Positions 35,408 through 44,400 of a stretch of DNA of 64,000 nucleotides are shown here, in pieces (the stretch's first letter is position 1; the number at the start of each line of letters is the position of its first letter). The translations under genes and the position numbers were made by a program. This stretch comes from Lacihabitans soyangensis. GTDB taxonomy: Bacteria > Bacteroidota > Bacteroidia > Cytophagales > Spirosomataceae. The stretch spans positions 1 through 64,000 of the forward strand of contig NZ_RJUF01000018.1 of NCBI RefSeq assembly GCF_024343775.1, given 5' to 3'. The notes beneath the pieces were generated by a model. That model did no database searches, was not told the origin of the DNA, and saw only the letters and a list, made by a program, of their open reading frames with translations.

Positions 35408-35456
35408 GCCCAAAAGTGGGCTTAATAAATATTTTCTACCACCCAATATATTGGGT
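35408..35456. promoter_or_regulatory. Operator-like palindromes between divergent genes
   Basis: GCCCAAAAGTGGGC (35408-35421) is an inverted repeat touching the GTG start of the XRE gene. ACCCAATATATTGGGT (35441-35456) is a perfect 16-bp palindrome. Both share a CCCA/TGGG core, so the same dimeric protein could bind them at different affinity. The XRE protein is the obvious candidate. Confidence 0.65.
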
Positions 35457-35506
35457 ATTAAGTTATTTTTTAATTTGCATCACATTTAAAATCCTAAAAT
35501 ATCATC

Positions 35507-35932
35507 ATGATCTACTTTTTTATCATTATCGGAGTCCTTGTTGTTTATAAGTTTATTGCAGATAGTAACAAACAGACAGAACAACTTAAAGGAGAGCCAC
35601 TTCCTCAAAAGTTTAATGCTTTCATTGAGACTTTGAACAAATATGCTTTTTCTGGGTCTGGTCTAACTACAAAACTTTCTGAAACCAGCTATAACTTATA
35701 TAAGGAAGGTGAAAACCAAATTATCAATTTGGAATATGCTTTTGGAACATTAAAAGTTATCTGGAGGTACAAATATTTTCAGCAAGAATTGGTCCATAAA
35801 AAAGAGTTTGAAAATTCGCAGAATATAAGGCAGGATTGGCAAATTAGAATGGCGGATTCCTTGATTTCTGAGATGAAGAAAGCCATTGAGCTTCACAAAA
35901 TACAAGTAAACCACAATCTCAACTCAAATTAA
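35507..35932 (+). CDS. Hypothetical protein with N-terminal membrane anchor
   Basis: A 141-residue protein beginning with a hydrophobic helix (MIYFFIIIGVLVVYKFI), then a soluble domain with the segment NLEYAFGTLKVIWRYKYFQQELV. The family is not recognised. It is divergent from the XRE regulator and shares its palindrome-containing upstream region, so its expression is probably controlled by that regulator. A second unknown gene follows 12 bases later and probably belongs to the same transcript. Confidence 0.55.
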   Translation: MIYFFIIIGVLVVYKFIADSNKQTEQLKGEPLPQKFNAFIETLNKYAFSGSGLTTKLSETSYNLYKEGENQIINLEYAFGTLKVIWRYKYFQQELVHKKEFENSQNIRQDWQIRMADSLISEMKKAIELHKIQVNHNLNSN

Positions 35933-35944
35933 ACAACATCACTT

Positions 35945-36367
35945 ATGGGCTTTTTTGATAATTTATTTAGTAGCTCTCCTAAAAGGTTGAGGACAGATGG
36001 AATTTATGTCTGGAATTTCTCTGGCCAAACTCCAAAGGGTTATTGTCCTGGATTGAGTGGTCTGCTCAGATTTGTTGACAACCAAGTTTATATGGAGCAA
36101 TTTGATGAACTTTTTTATCCTTCCAAGGCAGATATAGCTCAGATTTTGTCACAAGAATATTATGAAAACTTGGATCTTGGTGAAATATCAAGAGAAAAAG
36201 GCTTTATTGAAATCAGGTTTATACAGAATGCTTACAAAGGGCAAGTTTTTGATAATAAACTTGTACTGGATATTTTTATGGTTGGATATGACGTCGGAAC
36301 AGCCTCAATTGTTGACACTAGAATATTTGAAAAGGCCGAATTTCTATTCTTGGAATCTAAAACATAA
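35945..36367 (+). CDS. Hypothetical cytoplasmic protein
   Basis: A 140-residue protein of unknown family with aromatic-rich strands (GIYVWNFSGQTPKGYCPGLSGLL, VYMEQFDELFYPSKAD). It lacks a signal peptide or membrane helix. It lies 12 bases after the anchored protein and is presumably co-transcribed with it under the XRE-controlled promoter. The two could be a small accessory or immunity pair; the sequence gives no direct function. Confidence 0.5.
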   Translation: MGFFDNLFSSSPKRLRTDGIYVWNFSGQTPKGYCPGLSGLLRFVDNQVYMEQFDELFYPSKADIAQILSQEYYENLDLGEISREKGFIEIRFIQNAYKGQVFDNKLVLDIFMVGYDVGTASIVDTRIFEKAEFLFLESKT

Positions 36368-36733
36368 GATTTTAAAAAATCAGTTTGGTCTATTTTACCT
36401 TAAGTAACTGTCAATATTTATTTGAGCTTCGCTTATTGATGGCTTAAATCTACAGTTTTTACTTTAACATACTCTAGTTAAGACTGTCTTCTCCGAAAAC
36501 TAATCACAACTTTTTATTTTTCTATACCTCCACTCATAAGTAGTTAGAGCTAATACCCCATCTTTTTTGGCCCCTGCCATAGCCCCCCTGCATGTTTGAA
36601 TGCACTGGTTCATTTGGATGTATTCTAAGATCATTCTGGTTTGGTAAAACTTTCAATCCCATTGATTATTAATAGCATTAGACTGGTTTGGCAGTGGTTT
36701 GTTTTTTTGTTTCACCTAAAAAAAAATTAAAAA
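36368..36733. other. Non-coding stretch before the recombination module
   Basis: 366 bases with no supportable gene. The short repeat CTGGTTTGG occurs near 36638 and again near 36681. A T-rich leader precedes the next ATG. It probably contains the promoter of the right-hand module. Confidence 0.4.
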
Positions 36734-37081
36734 ATGGTAAAAGTTACTGGTTTTCAAAAAAGAACCTCTACTGAAGGACATGTTTATTTTGCCTTGGAGC
36801 TTCAATCAGATGATTTAGAATTTATTGTCTCACAGAAGACAGGCAGGCACTATGCAACTGTCAGAAAATGTTGGATGTCTTGTACATTTAATGAACATGT
36901 TTGTGCAATGATGGTTGGCAAATCTATGCCAGGAACCATTCATAAAGAAGCTTGTGAACCCTACGCATTTGTGGTTGAAGATGAGGAAATCACCATGTCT
37001 TACAGAATGGTCTATTCTCCTATAGAATCTCAAAATACAGAATCTGTGGTCTTTGGAACAACTCAAATGCAAGAAGCTTAG
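36734..37081 (+). CDS. Hypothetical protein of the right-hand module
   Basis: I do not recognise this 115-residue protein. It starts MVKVTGFQKRTSTEGHVYFAL, is strand-rich and has two cysteines around a tryptophan (CWMSC). It precedes an AAA ATPase and DUF3871 on the same strand with short gaps, so it is likely a member of the same replication or recombination operon. A beta-barrel nucleic-acid-binding protein would fit the context, but no motif proves this. Confidence 0.5.
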   Translation: MVKVTGFQKRTSTEGHVYFALELQSDDLEFIVSQKTGRHYATVRKCWMSCTFNEHVCAMMVGKSMPGTIHKEACEPYAFVVEDEEITMSYRMVYSPIESQNTESVVFGTTQMQEA

Positions 37082-37155
37082 AAGCCAACCAAACCAATTA
37101 TTATTTATAAGGCATTGACTTGGTTGACTTTGCCTTTTTTTATTTTAAAGTAATT

Positions 37156-38010
37156 ATGAAATTAGAAATTGTAAAAAGAGAGCAGGCCAAAATTAAAATT
37201 GGCCTCCAAGGTGCTAGTGGCTCTGGGAAGAGTTATAGTGCCCTACTACTTGCCTATGGAATGTTGCAAGACTGGTCAAAAATAGCAGTGATAGATACAG
37301 AGAATAAGTCTGCTAGTCTATATTCTCATTTAGGTAGATTTTATTTGATTGACTTCAAACCACCATATTCACCTGAAAGATATTTACAGGCTGTAAATCT
37401 TTGCATTCAGGCTGGCATTGAGGTAGTTATTATTGACAATATATCAATGGAATGGGAATTTATTTTAGAAGCACATTCCCAATTGTCTGGAAACAGCTAC
37501 ACGAACTGGGCAAAATTTACACCTCGGCATCAAATGTTTATAAATGCAATTTTACAAGCAGATATTCACATAATATGTACTCTAAGGGCAAAACAGGATT
37601 ATGTTCTCACTCCAAACAAGGATGGTAAATTAGTGCCAGAAAAGGTAGGAATGAAGGCAATTCAGAGAGATGGAGTTGACTATGAATTAACTCTTGTATT
37701 TGAACTGGATCAAAAGCATAATGCTGTAGCTACCAAAGACCGAACAGGACTGTTTGAGGGAATGCCAGATTTTAAGATTTCTCAAGAAACAGGTAGAACT
37801 ATTGTGGAATGGTGTAAACAAGGAGAAATAACAGTCAGAGATTATGCCAACTTAATTAAAGCCTGTGACACTTTAGAGGAGCTGAGGAATTTTTATGAAA
37901 GTGTAGCTATGGAAGTTCAAACTCAATTCAAAGATGAGTTCAATTTAAGACAAAGTCAGTTAAAATCCTTCACCCAAAATTATAGCCAAAATGGAACTAC
38001 AGTTAATTAA
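37156..38010 (+). CDS. Phage/mobile-element AAA ATPase (RecA-like, AAA_24 type)
   Basis: A 284-residue ATPase with Walker A GASGSGKS (K25) directly after the N-terminus and Walker B VVIIDNIS (D94), followed by IICTLRAKQDY. This is the layout of phage nucleotide-binding proteins related to the Sak4 single-strand-annealing partners. I start it at the ATG at 37156 (MKLEIVKREQAKIKIG), because the 12 earlier codons are hydrophobic and unlike the family. It overlaps DUF3871 by 20 bases. A role in recombination or replication of the island is inferred. Confidence 0.78.
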   Translation: MKLEIVKREQAKIKIGLQGASGSGKSYSALLLAYGMLQDWSKIAVIDTENKSASLYSHLGRFYLIDFKPPYSPERYLQAVNLCIQAGIEVVIIDNISMEWEFILEAHSQLSGNSYTNWAKFTPRHQMFINAILQADIHIICTLRAKQDYVLTPNKDGKLVPEKVGMKAIQRDGVDYELTLVFELDQKHNAVATKDRTGLFEGMPDFKISQETGRTIVEWCKQGEITVRDYANLIKACDTLEELRNFYESVAMEVQTQFKDEFNLRQSQLKSFTQNYSQNGTTVN

Positions 38011-38962
38011 CCCAGAAATAAAGCTCTCAGAGAGTGTTTCTTCCTCAGAGCTGGCTTTTATTCAAGCCAATACCATTCCAATGGCCTTGTATGAATTAGA
38101 ACAGAAGCATATTATCCCAGTTTTTGTAAAAGACAATGAACCTGTAATATCACACCATGACTTTATAGGTTGTGTACAAGAGGTTGCTTCTCATGTTTTT
38201 AAAAATGAGACTATTCTACCTCCAAGTCTTAGAGTTTCACACCCTATCAAAGGAAGGATTCCAGAGGCAAAAGAGAAGTCGGCCAAGGACTTGTTAGAGC
38301 ATGAAAAGACCATTTATTATGAAAGAATGGCATTTGTGATAGAAATTCCATCAGTCTACTCTGAAATCAATGGCAATAGGCTGTCATTAACTGTAGGCGG
38401 CATCAAAGCCTACAATATGGACAACTTGTACAATAGAAAAGGTGCTGATGAGCATTTCAAGATATTCATTGGGTTTCAAAACAAAGTCTGTTGCAATCTC
38501 TGTATTTGGACTGATGGATTTTCAGGAGTTCTAAAGGTGAAAAGCTCCAGTGACTTGATGAAGCAAATTTTTGAAGTTTTTACAACTTATAGTTTTGAAC
38601 AACATTTTAGTTTTCTTAATAGGTTTAAGGAGTATTATTTGACTGAAAATCAGTTTGCTAACTTGTTGGGTAGGGCTAAAATGTATCAATATCTACCTTT
38701 ACAAGAGAAAAAGATGCTTCCAAATCTTATGTTTGGAGATAATCAGATTGGGATTGTTGCCAGAGATTATTACCAAGATGAGTCTTTTTGTAGAAATCCT
38801 GATGGTTCTGTAAATCTATGGAATCTTTATAATTTGTTCACAGGAGCAAACAAGCAGTCCTACATTGATACTTTCTTAGATAGAGGCCTGAATGCTTTTT
38901 CTTTTGTTAAGCATCTAGAGAATAGTTTGGAAAGAGGCTCAAATACTTGGTTTTTAAGTTAA
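37991..38962 (+). CDS. DUF3871 family protein
   Basis: A 323-residue protein matching the DUF3871 pattern as I recall it from Bacteroidota conjugative and integrative elements. It has an N-terminal acidic region, ILPPSLRVSHPIKGRIPEA, SLTVGGIKAYNMDNLYNRK and FIGFQNKVCCNLCIWTDG in order. The function of the family is unknown. Its overlap with the upstream ATPase implies translational coupling, and the two commonly occur together on mobile elements. Its presence supports the reading of this region as a mobile island. Confidence 0.78.
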   Translation: MELQLINPEIKLSESVSSSELAFIQANTIPMALYELEQKHIIPVFVKDNEPVISHHDFIGCVQEVASHVFKNETILPPSLRVSHPIKGRIPEAKEKSAKDLLEHEKTIYYERMAFVIEIPSVYSEINGNRLSLTVGGIKAYNMDNLYNRKGADEHFKIFIGFQNKVCCNLCIWTDGFSGVLKVKSSSDLMKQIFEVFTTYSFEQHFSFLNRFKEYYLTENQFANLLGRAKMYQYLPLQEKKMLPNLMFGDNQIGIVARDYYQDESFCRNPDGSVNLWNLYNLFTGANKQSYIDTFLDRGLNAFSFVKHLENSLERGSNTWFLS

Positions 38963-38972
38963 AGCTATAAGA

Positions 38973-39215
38973 ATGGCAGGTTTTTTTGAGCCTAAAATTG
39001 TTTTAGATCCATTTTCTCTACTCTTTGTGAGTAGAATTGGTGTTTTAAAAAGAGTTTACTGTCCTTTTTACGTTAAATGTAGAAATCCTGTGGATTCTTA
39101 CATTTTAGAGCAACAGGTTGTTGTTGATATGGTTAAGACAGAGGTTTTAATAGGAATTACATATATAATAAAAGGTAAATCCTACCATCATAGCCATTTT
39201 GAGATACTGAGTTAG
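38973..39215 (+). CDS. Small hypothetical protein
   Basis: An 80-residue protein 10 bases after DUF3871. Strand-rich segments (FSLLFVSRIGVLKRVYCPFYV, EVLIGITYIIKGKSYHHSHF) include a histidine pair near the end. No family is recognised. It is the last gene before the right island end and is probably co-transcribed with the ATPase and DUF3871. Confidence 0.5.
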   Translation: MAGFFEPKIVLDPFSLLFVSRIGVLKRVYCPFYVKCRNPVDSYILEQQVVVDMVKTEVLIGITYIIKGKSYHHSHFEILS

Positions 39216-39357
39216 ACTTCGTTGAGGATTATGCTGTATTTTGTTGGATGTACTTTTGAGAAGGTTTACCTCAGTAAATAAGAAAACCACTGAAAATGAA
39301 CATCAGAGCTCTAGAAATAATATTATTTGTTAGAAAATCTGGTTTATTGGATTAGAA

Positions 39358-39402
39358 ACTCCTACTTTTTAATAGTAGCTAATTAAAGGGTAGGAGTCTT
39401 TT
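39358..39402 (+). terminator. Terminator of the right-hand island operon
   Basis: An 8-bp stem (ACTCCTAC / GTAGGAGT) with a 24-base loop and CTTTT after it, downstream of the last island gene. The long loop weakens the call. Confidence 0.5.
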
Positions 39403-39411
39403 AGAATTGAG

Positions 39412-39434
39412 TTGTTAGGCAAAATGTTATGCAA
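39412..39434 (+). promoter_or_regulatory. Right integrase arm-type site
   Basis: TTGTTAGGCAAAATGTTATGCAA differs at one base from 14364-14386 and has the same orientation. It lies 47 bp inside the right attachment repeat. In the excised circle the two sites would flank the attachment core. Confidence 0.6.
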
Positions 39435-39473
39435 CCAAAAACAAAAAAGGAGCTACATTTCTGTAACTCCTTT
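39434..39473 (-). terminator. Island-borne terminator of tRNA-Asn
   Basis: A 12-bp stem (AAAGGAGnTACA / TGTAnCTCCTTT) whose single mismatch becomes a G-U pair only in the minus-strand transcript, followed by TTTTTTGTTTTTGG. It sits just downstream of the tRNA and lies inside the island, replacing the original terminator now at the left end. Confidence 0.75.
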
Positions 39474-39481
39474 ATAATTAA

Positions 39482-39530
39482 GCTCCCGAAGCTGGGCTCG
39501 AACCAGCGACCCTCTGATTAACAGTCAGAT
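39482..39530. repeat. Island right attachment site within tRNA-Asn
   Basis: Exact 49-bp copy of 14205-14253, here forming the 3' part of the intact tRNA-Asn. The junction with the chromosome lies within or at the edge of this repeat. Confidence 0.93.
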
Positions 39531-39556
39531 GCTCTAACCGACTGAGCTATTCAGGA
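39484..39556 (-). tRNA. tRNA-Asn (anticodon GTT)
   Basis: The minus-strand sequence folds into a full cloverleaf of 73 bases without an encoded CCA. The acceptor stem TCCTGAA/TTCGGGA has one G-U pair, the anticodon arm CTGACTGTTAATCAG has GTT in the loop, and the T arm contains GGTTCGAGCC. The 3' 47 bases coincide with the island attachment repeat, so the island supplies or restores that portion. A consensus Bacteroidota promoter precedes it and a hairpin terminator follows. It decodes AAC and AAT. Confidence 0.96.
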
Positions 39557-39565
39557 ATCATGGTG

Positions 39566-39597
39566 CAAAAGTAGAACGTTTTTTCTTATTGTTCAAA
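39566..39597 (-). promoter_or_regulatory. Promoter of tRNA-Asn
   Basis: On the minus strand TTTG (39597-39594), exactly 20 bases, then TACTTTTG (39573-39566). This is a full match to the Bacteroidota consensus TTTG-N19-21-TAnnTTTG. Transcription would start about 5 bases before the mature tRNA end. Confidence 0.75.
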
Positions 39598-39864
39598 CAT
39601 TTCGTAACAAAAAATTTATCTTTTTTTGAGTTTTTATCTTGACTGAGGTTTAAACTTTTACAAATCAGGCTTTTAAATAGTCGTTTTTTTATTCTTATTT
39701 TTTTGATAAATTTGAGTTCAATTTGAAAATCACCTAATGAAAGCAGTTTTCAAAAATATTAAAAGCCGCGACGCATTTCTTTTCTCCTAAAGAACAATTT
39801 CCCTTTTTTATTTTTTTAACCCCTCTTCCAAAATCAATGGAAGAGCATTTTCTATTTTTCAAAG
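39598..39864. other. Upstream region of tryptophanase
   Basis: AT-rich leader region of about 270 bases. TAAATTTG at 39707-39714 matches the -7 box but lacks a good -33 partner. No TnaC-like leader peptide with a critical tryptophan before a stop was found, so the enterobacterial attenuation mechanism is not evident. Confidence 0.35.
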
Positions 39865-41232
39865 ATGAAAACAATAATTGAACCTTTCAGAATAAAGGCC
39901 GTAGAGCCTATATTTTTTACTACAGAAGACCAAAGAGCTCAAAAACTTAAAGAAGTTGGATACAACTTATTCGGTTTAAAAGCCGAAGATGTCATCATCG
40001 ATTTACTCACCGACAGCGGCACCTCCGCCATGAGTGCCATGCAGTGGGCCGGCATTATGAACGGCGATGAGAGTTACGCCGGTTCACGAAGCTTTTATCG
40101 TTTTGAGGAAACCATCAAAAAGATTACAGGTCTTACGCACATTATTCCTACCCATCAAGGACGTGCCGCTGAAAAAATTCTTTTTTCTATTGTGGGTGGA
40201 GAAGGTCAAATTATTCCAAACAATACCCATTTTGATACTACCAGGGCCAATATCGAATTTAGTGGAGCCGAAGCAATAGATTTCTTGAATGAAAATGGCA
40301 AAAAACCTGATTTTATAGCAGACTTTAAAGGTAATATGGATGTGGAAAAGTTGCGTTCATTTCTTGCCGAAAATGCCGAGAAAGTACCATTGGTTATGCT
40401 CACCATTACCAACAATTCTGGGGGTGGGCAGCCGGTTTCTATGGAGAATATACGTCAAGTAAGCGAAGTTTGTAGAGAATTTCAGAAGCCGTTTTTTTTA
40501 GATGCATGTAGATTTGCCGAAAATGCCTATTTTATTAAAATTAGGGAACACGGATATGATAAAAAAAGCATATTAGAAATTTGCCAAGAAATGTTTAGTT
40601 ATGCCGACGGCATGACTATGAGTGCAAAAAAAGATGCTTTGGTGAATATTGGAGGATTTTTGGCTTTAAATGACGAAGATTTAGCCCAAAAATGCAGAAA
40701 TGTATTGGTGGTTACCGAGGGTTTTCCTACCTACGGGGGCTTGGCTGGTCGAGATTTGGAGGCGATAGCCCAAGGTTTGGAGGAAATATTGGATGAGAGT
40801 TATTTGCATTATAGAATCAGAACCATTGCCTATTTAGGAGAAAAACTAGTAGAGGCTGGTGTTCCATTGATACTGCCAACGGGAGGGCATGCTGTGTATT
40901 TAGATGCTGGAAAATTCTGTGAACACATACCCAACTACGAGTTTCCGGGACAAGCCATTGCATGTGCCCTATACCTTAAAGGAGGTATTAGAGCATGCGA
41001 AATAGGCTCTGTGATGTTTGGGAAGTACAATGAAAATGGCAAAACAGTTTCTCCAGATTTGGAATTGGTTAGATTGGCTATTCCAAGAAGAGTTTATACC
41101 CAAAGTCATATTGATTACGTGGTTGAAGTAATCATAGAGGTTTTTCAGGAGCGAGAAAAATTAAAGGGTTATAAAATTGTAAAAGAGCCTCCAATGCTAA
41201 GGCATTTTACAGCGGAGTTTGCTGAATTGTAA
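39865..41232 (+). CDS. tnaA: Tryptophanase
   Basis: PLP-dependent beta-eliminating lyase of 455 residues that converts L-tryptophan to indole, pyruvate and ammonia. The PLP lysine is K256 in MSAKKD. The choice between tryptophanase and tyrosine phenol-lyase is settled near the C-terminus, where LRHFTA has histidine (H447) as in tryptophanases; phenol-lyases have phenylalanine there. Other shared segments are GSRSFYRFEE, GGHAVYLDAGKFCEHIP and GIRACEIGS. It stands alone with a strong terminator behind it. Its neighbours beyond are a FIST sensor and a hybrid kinase, which could respond to amino acids. Confidence 0.95.
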   Translation: MKTIIEPFRIKAVEPIFFTTEDQRAQKLKEVGYNLFGLKAEDVIIDLLTDSGTSAMSAMQWAGIMNGDESYAGSRSFYRFEETIKKITGLTHIIPTHQGRAAEKILFSIVGGEGQIIPNNTHFDTTRANIEFSGAEAIDFLNENGKKPDFIADFKGNMDVEKLRSFLAENAEKVPLVMLTITNNSGGGQPVSMENIRQVSEVCREFQKPFFLDACRFAENAYFIKIREHGYDKKSILEICQEMFSYADGMTMSAKKDALVNIGGFLALNDEDLAQKCRNVLVVTEGFPTYGGLAGRDLEAIAQGLEEILDESYLHYRIRTIAYLGEKLVEAGVPLILPTGGHAVYLDAGKFCEHIPNYEFPGQAIACALYLKGGIRACEIGSVMFGKYNENGKTVSPDLELVRLAIPRRVYTQSHIDYVVEVIIEVFQEREKLKGYKIVKEPPMLRHFTAEFAEL

Positions 41233-41236
41233 TAGA

Positions 41237-41275
41237 AAAAATGCCTCTTTATTAAAGTAAAGGGGCATTTTTAAA
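41237..41275. terminator. Strong terminator after tryptophanase
   Basis: A 15-bp stem (AAAATGCCTCTTTA / TAAAGGGGCATTTT, one G-T pair) with a 6-base loop and A/T runs on both sides, so it can act in both directions between tnaA and the convergent kinase. Confidence 0.85.
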
Positions 41276-41470
41276 AATAAACCGTTGTAAAGTCTTTGTG
41301 AATTATTGGCTTTAAAAACTTCCAGGTGGTTTAGTTTTAATGTAAAGATATATAGACACTTCTGCTCTCAATTATAAAAGACCCTACCAAAGTGACCCCA
41401 TGTGGGTACTACCTTAGGCATTAATTACCTCTTTTTTACTTCTAAAAATGGAAGACATAGCTTTAAATTC

Positions 41471-44400
41471 TTAGGATCTATTCGCCAAACTATCCACTAC
41501 TTCGTTTAGCACCGTTATTATTTCATTTACCATGATTTGCATTTGACTGGGATCTCTCTCCACATAATCAAACTTTTCAAGGGTTTTTATTGTGTCCATG
41601 ATAGAATTAACTCCCATCTGTTCAACACTCGGTTTTATTTTATGAGCAATTTTTCGAACCTGTTCAAAATTTCCTTCCGAATAAGCTTTGCTCATTTCGG
41701 TGCTACTATTTTTTACTAAATCTATAAAAATAACAATCATTTGATTTATGTAATCCTTATCCCCATTCAGTAGATTTTCTAGGCTCGTTAAATCATATAA
41801 TGGTATTTCCTTTTTGATTTCAACCTTGGAATTTAATTCCAATGGTAGAATATCATATGACAAACTTAAAACATGTTCTATTTTCCTGAAGAAATCTTGC
41901 TCGTCAAAGGGCTTAGTAACAAAATCATTCATGCCTTTTCTCAGATACAAATCAATGTCGTGTTTAAAGGCATTAGCAGTAAGTGCAATTATCGGTGTGT
42001 TATTTAATAATTTTTCTCGAATGAATTCTGTAGCTTCTACGCCATCCATGACTGGCATTTGAATATCCATCAATATCAAGTCGAAGTTCTGTTTTTGTAT
42101 TAATTCGGTAGCAACTAATCCGTTCTCAGCTTCTGTTGTATCAAAGCCTAGGAATTTTAAACTTTGAATGGCAATGAATCTGTTCATTTCGTTATCTTCA
42201 ACTAACAACACTCTTTTTCCACTGAAAACTCCTGCTTTTATTTGCTTTTTAATTGATGCAAAAGATTGTGGATCCGCAATTTTAAATTCAATATCAAATG
42301 AACAAGTAGTACCAATGTTTTTTTGGCTTGTTACTTTCAAAGTGCCGCCCATTAGCTTAATTAAGTCGTTAGAAATAGCCATACCCAAACCAGTGCCTTC
42401 ATATTTCCGATTTGAAGTATTTTGCTCTTGGGAAAATTTGTCGAAAATTCTTAATACAAATTCCTCTGACATACCTATACCCGAATCCTTGACTTCAAAT
42501 CTCAGTTTTTGGGAATCCTTGTAGTTTTCTAATAGTTCAACTGAAAGATTGATACTTCCTTTATCTGTAAATTTGATTGCATTCCCCAATAAATTTATTA
42601 AGACTTGTCTTAATCGGGTTTCGTCTCCTTTTAATGCAGGTTTGATATCGCTATTTACGTTGAGTTTAAAGTCGATATTTTTGTCTTTTGCTTGCGAATA
42701 CATAATAGAATGCACATTGTAAGCCAGAGCACTTGGACTAAATGATTCTTCGATGAGTTCCATGTCGCCAGACTCTATTTTGGCTATATCTAAAATATTA
42801 TTTAGAATAGTTAGCAAATGCTTGGCAGAGCTTTCAGATTGTTTTACATAAAAATGCTGATCAGTCGTTAGATTCTCTTTGTTGAGCTGCCTTATCATGC
42901 CAATAATTACATTTAGTGGTGTACGTATTTCATGACTCATATTGGCCAAAAACAACTCCTTTGCTTTAGCTGCCGACTCGGCGAAAGTTTTGGCCTTTGC
43001 TAGCTCTTGTTCAAGTCTCTTTTTAACTGAAATATCTAAATGAATTATGATATAACCGATAAGGTGACCCTTATCATTAAAATTTGGTGCGTTACTAATA
43101 AACCACCAATGAGACTCACCTTGTTTATCTATAAATTCAATTTCATACCCTTCAGAATGTCTTTCGGATTGTTTTTGAGCATGGTTGTTTATCGCTATTT
43201 TGTATTCATCTGAAAACGACAAATCTAGTATAGACTTACCTTTTAACTCCTCGAGCTTATGCCCTGACATATCACAAAAACTTTGGTTAGCAAAAATTAC
43301 TGCATTGTTTAAGTCAATTTCTAATAAGCCTAAATTCATATTTGCAAGAATATTCCTGTATTTTTCTTCCTGCAAACGCAATTGATTTTCCCATTTTTGT
43401 CTATTGCGTATATTTATGAGCATTTGCCCAAACAACAACAACAAACGCTTTTCTTTTTCAGTGTAGTTATAATGTTTTTTTACAGAATCAAAACCTACAA
43501 AACCTACAAGTTCCTGACCATCTAACATAGGCAAGGCTATCAGGCTTTTAATGCCTTGTGGTTCTAATATTGATTTCAGCCCACCTTCTTCCTTTTCATT
43601 TAAAGCTGCTACATCAGAAATATAAAATACTTCTCCATTTTGATGTTTTGTGATCCATTGCGGAAAAAAATCATTCGGAACATCTTGAAGATTATCTATT
43701 TCAGGTGCAATCCCCTCATTGCACCATTCATATATATTGGAAGTAGTGCCTTTTTCAAAATTATACTCAAAAATATAGGCCCGATCAGATGATACAAACA
43801 ATCCCATCATTTCCAAGGACCGGTTAATCGTGTTCTCAACATCTTTGGGGTCTAAATTGATATAGGTTGATGCTATATCTATTAATGCTTCTTGAAGCCT
43901 TAACTCCTGATCTAGCGTGTTTTGTGCAATATATTCTTTTGTTCTATCTATTGCTACACCATCTAATCTTATGGGTTCATTAAGATTATTGTACACATAC
44001 TTACCTTTATTTCTTATCCATTTTATATGGCCATTTTCTGTTTTAATTCGGTATTTTACATTGAAACTTCCGATTTTAGATAAACTCAAATATATTTCCT
44101 CTATAATATATTTATCTTCATCTACAATCAATTCCTGCCACACATCAAAGTCATTGAGAAATTTATCAGCTTTAATCTCAAATACGCTTTCGATAGAGGG
44201 TGTCACAAAAATTACCTCTTTTTCTGGTATTTTTATCGACCACACTACATCTGTCATTTCATTTAAAATGCTCTCCAGTTTTTGATTGTAATCTTTTATC
44301 TTAGTTTCTTGACAACGTCTTTCGGTAATATCCCTTGATATGGCAATGACAAAATTGGAATTCTTAATCGTGATTAAGTTTACAGTAACTTCTACAGGTA

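Larger units (their letters stand above)
39216..39481. other. Right terminal region of the island
   Basis: About 265 bases with no gene. It contains the operon terminator, the right arm-type site and the hairpin that ends the tRNA transcript, each listed separately. Confidence 0.6.
14205..39530. mobile_element. Integrative defence island in tRNA-Asn(GTT)
   Basis: A 25.3-kb element lies between two identical 49-bp tRNA segments. It has a tyrosine recombinase next to the left end, small DNA-binding proteins, a RepA-like ATPase, a recombination-type ATPase with DUF3871, and cargo consisting of a type I RM operon with accessory nucleases, Shedu, a SEFIR pair and a secreted beta-helix protein. 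I recognise no relaxase, type IV secretion, capsid or terminase gene, so it is not a complete ICE or prophage. A 23-bp repeat inside each end looks like integrase arm sites. Arg codons are largely AGA/AGG and GC is low compared with flanking metabolic genes, in line with acquisition. Confidence 0.9.

Noticed and set aside
14205-39530. Intact prophage or conjugative element
   Set aside because: No capsid, tail, terminase, relaxase or type IV secretion gene could be recognised.
39598-39864. TnaC-like leader peptide before tryptophanase
   Set aside because: No short frame with a tryptophan near its end and a suitable stop was found before the ATG.
39865-41232. Tyrosine phenol-lyase instead of tryptophanase
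   Set aside because: The C-terminal LRHFTA has histidine as in tryptophanases, and the overall C-terminal segments match that enzyme.
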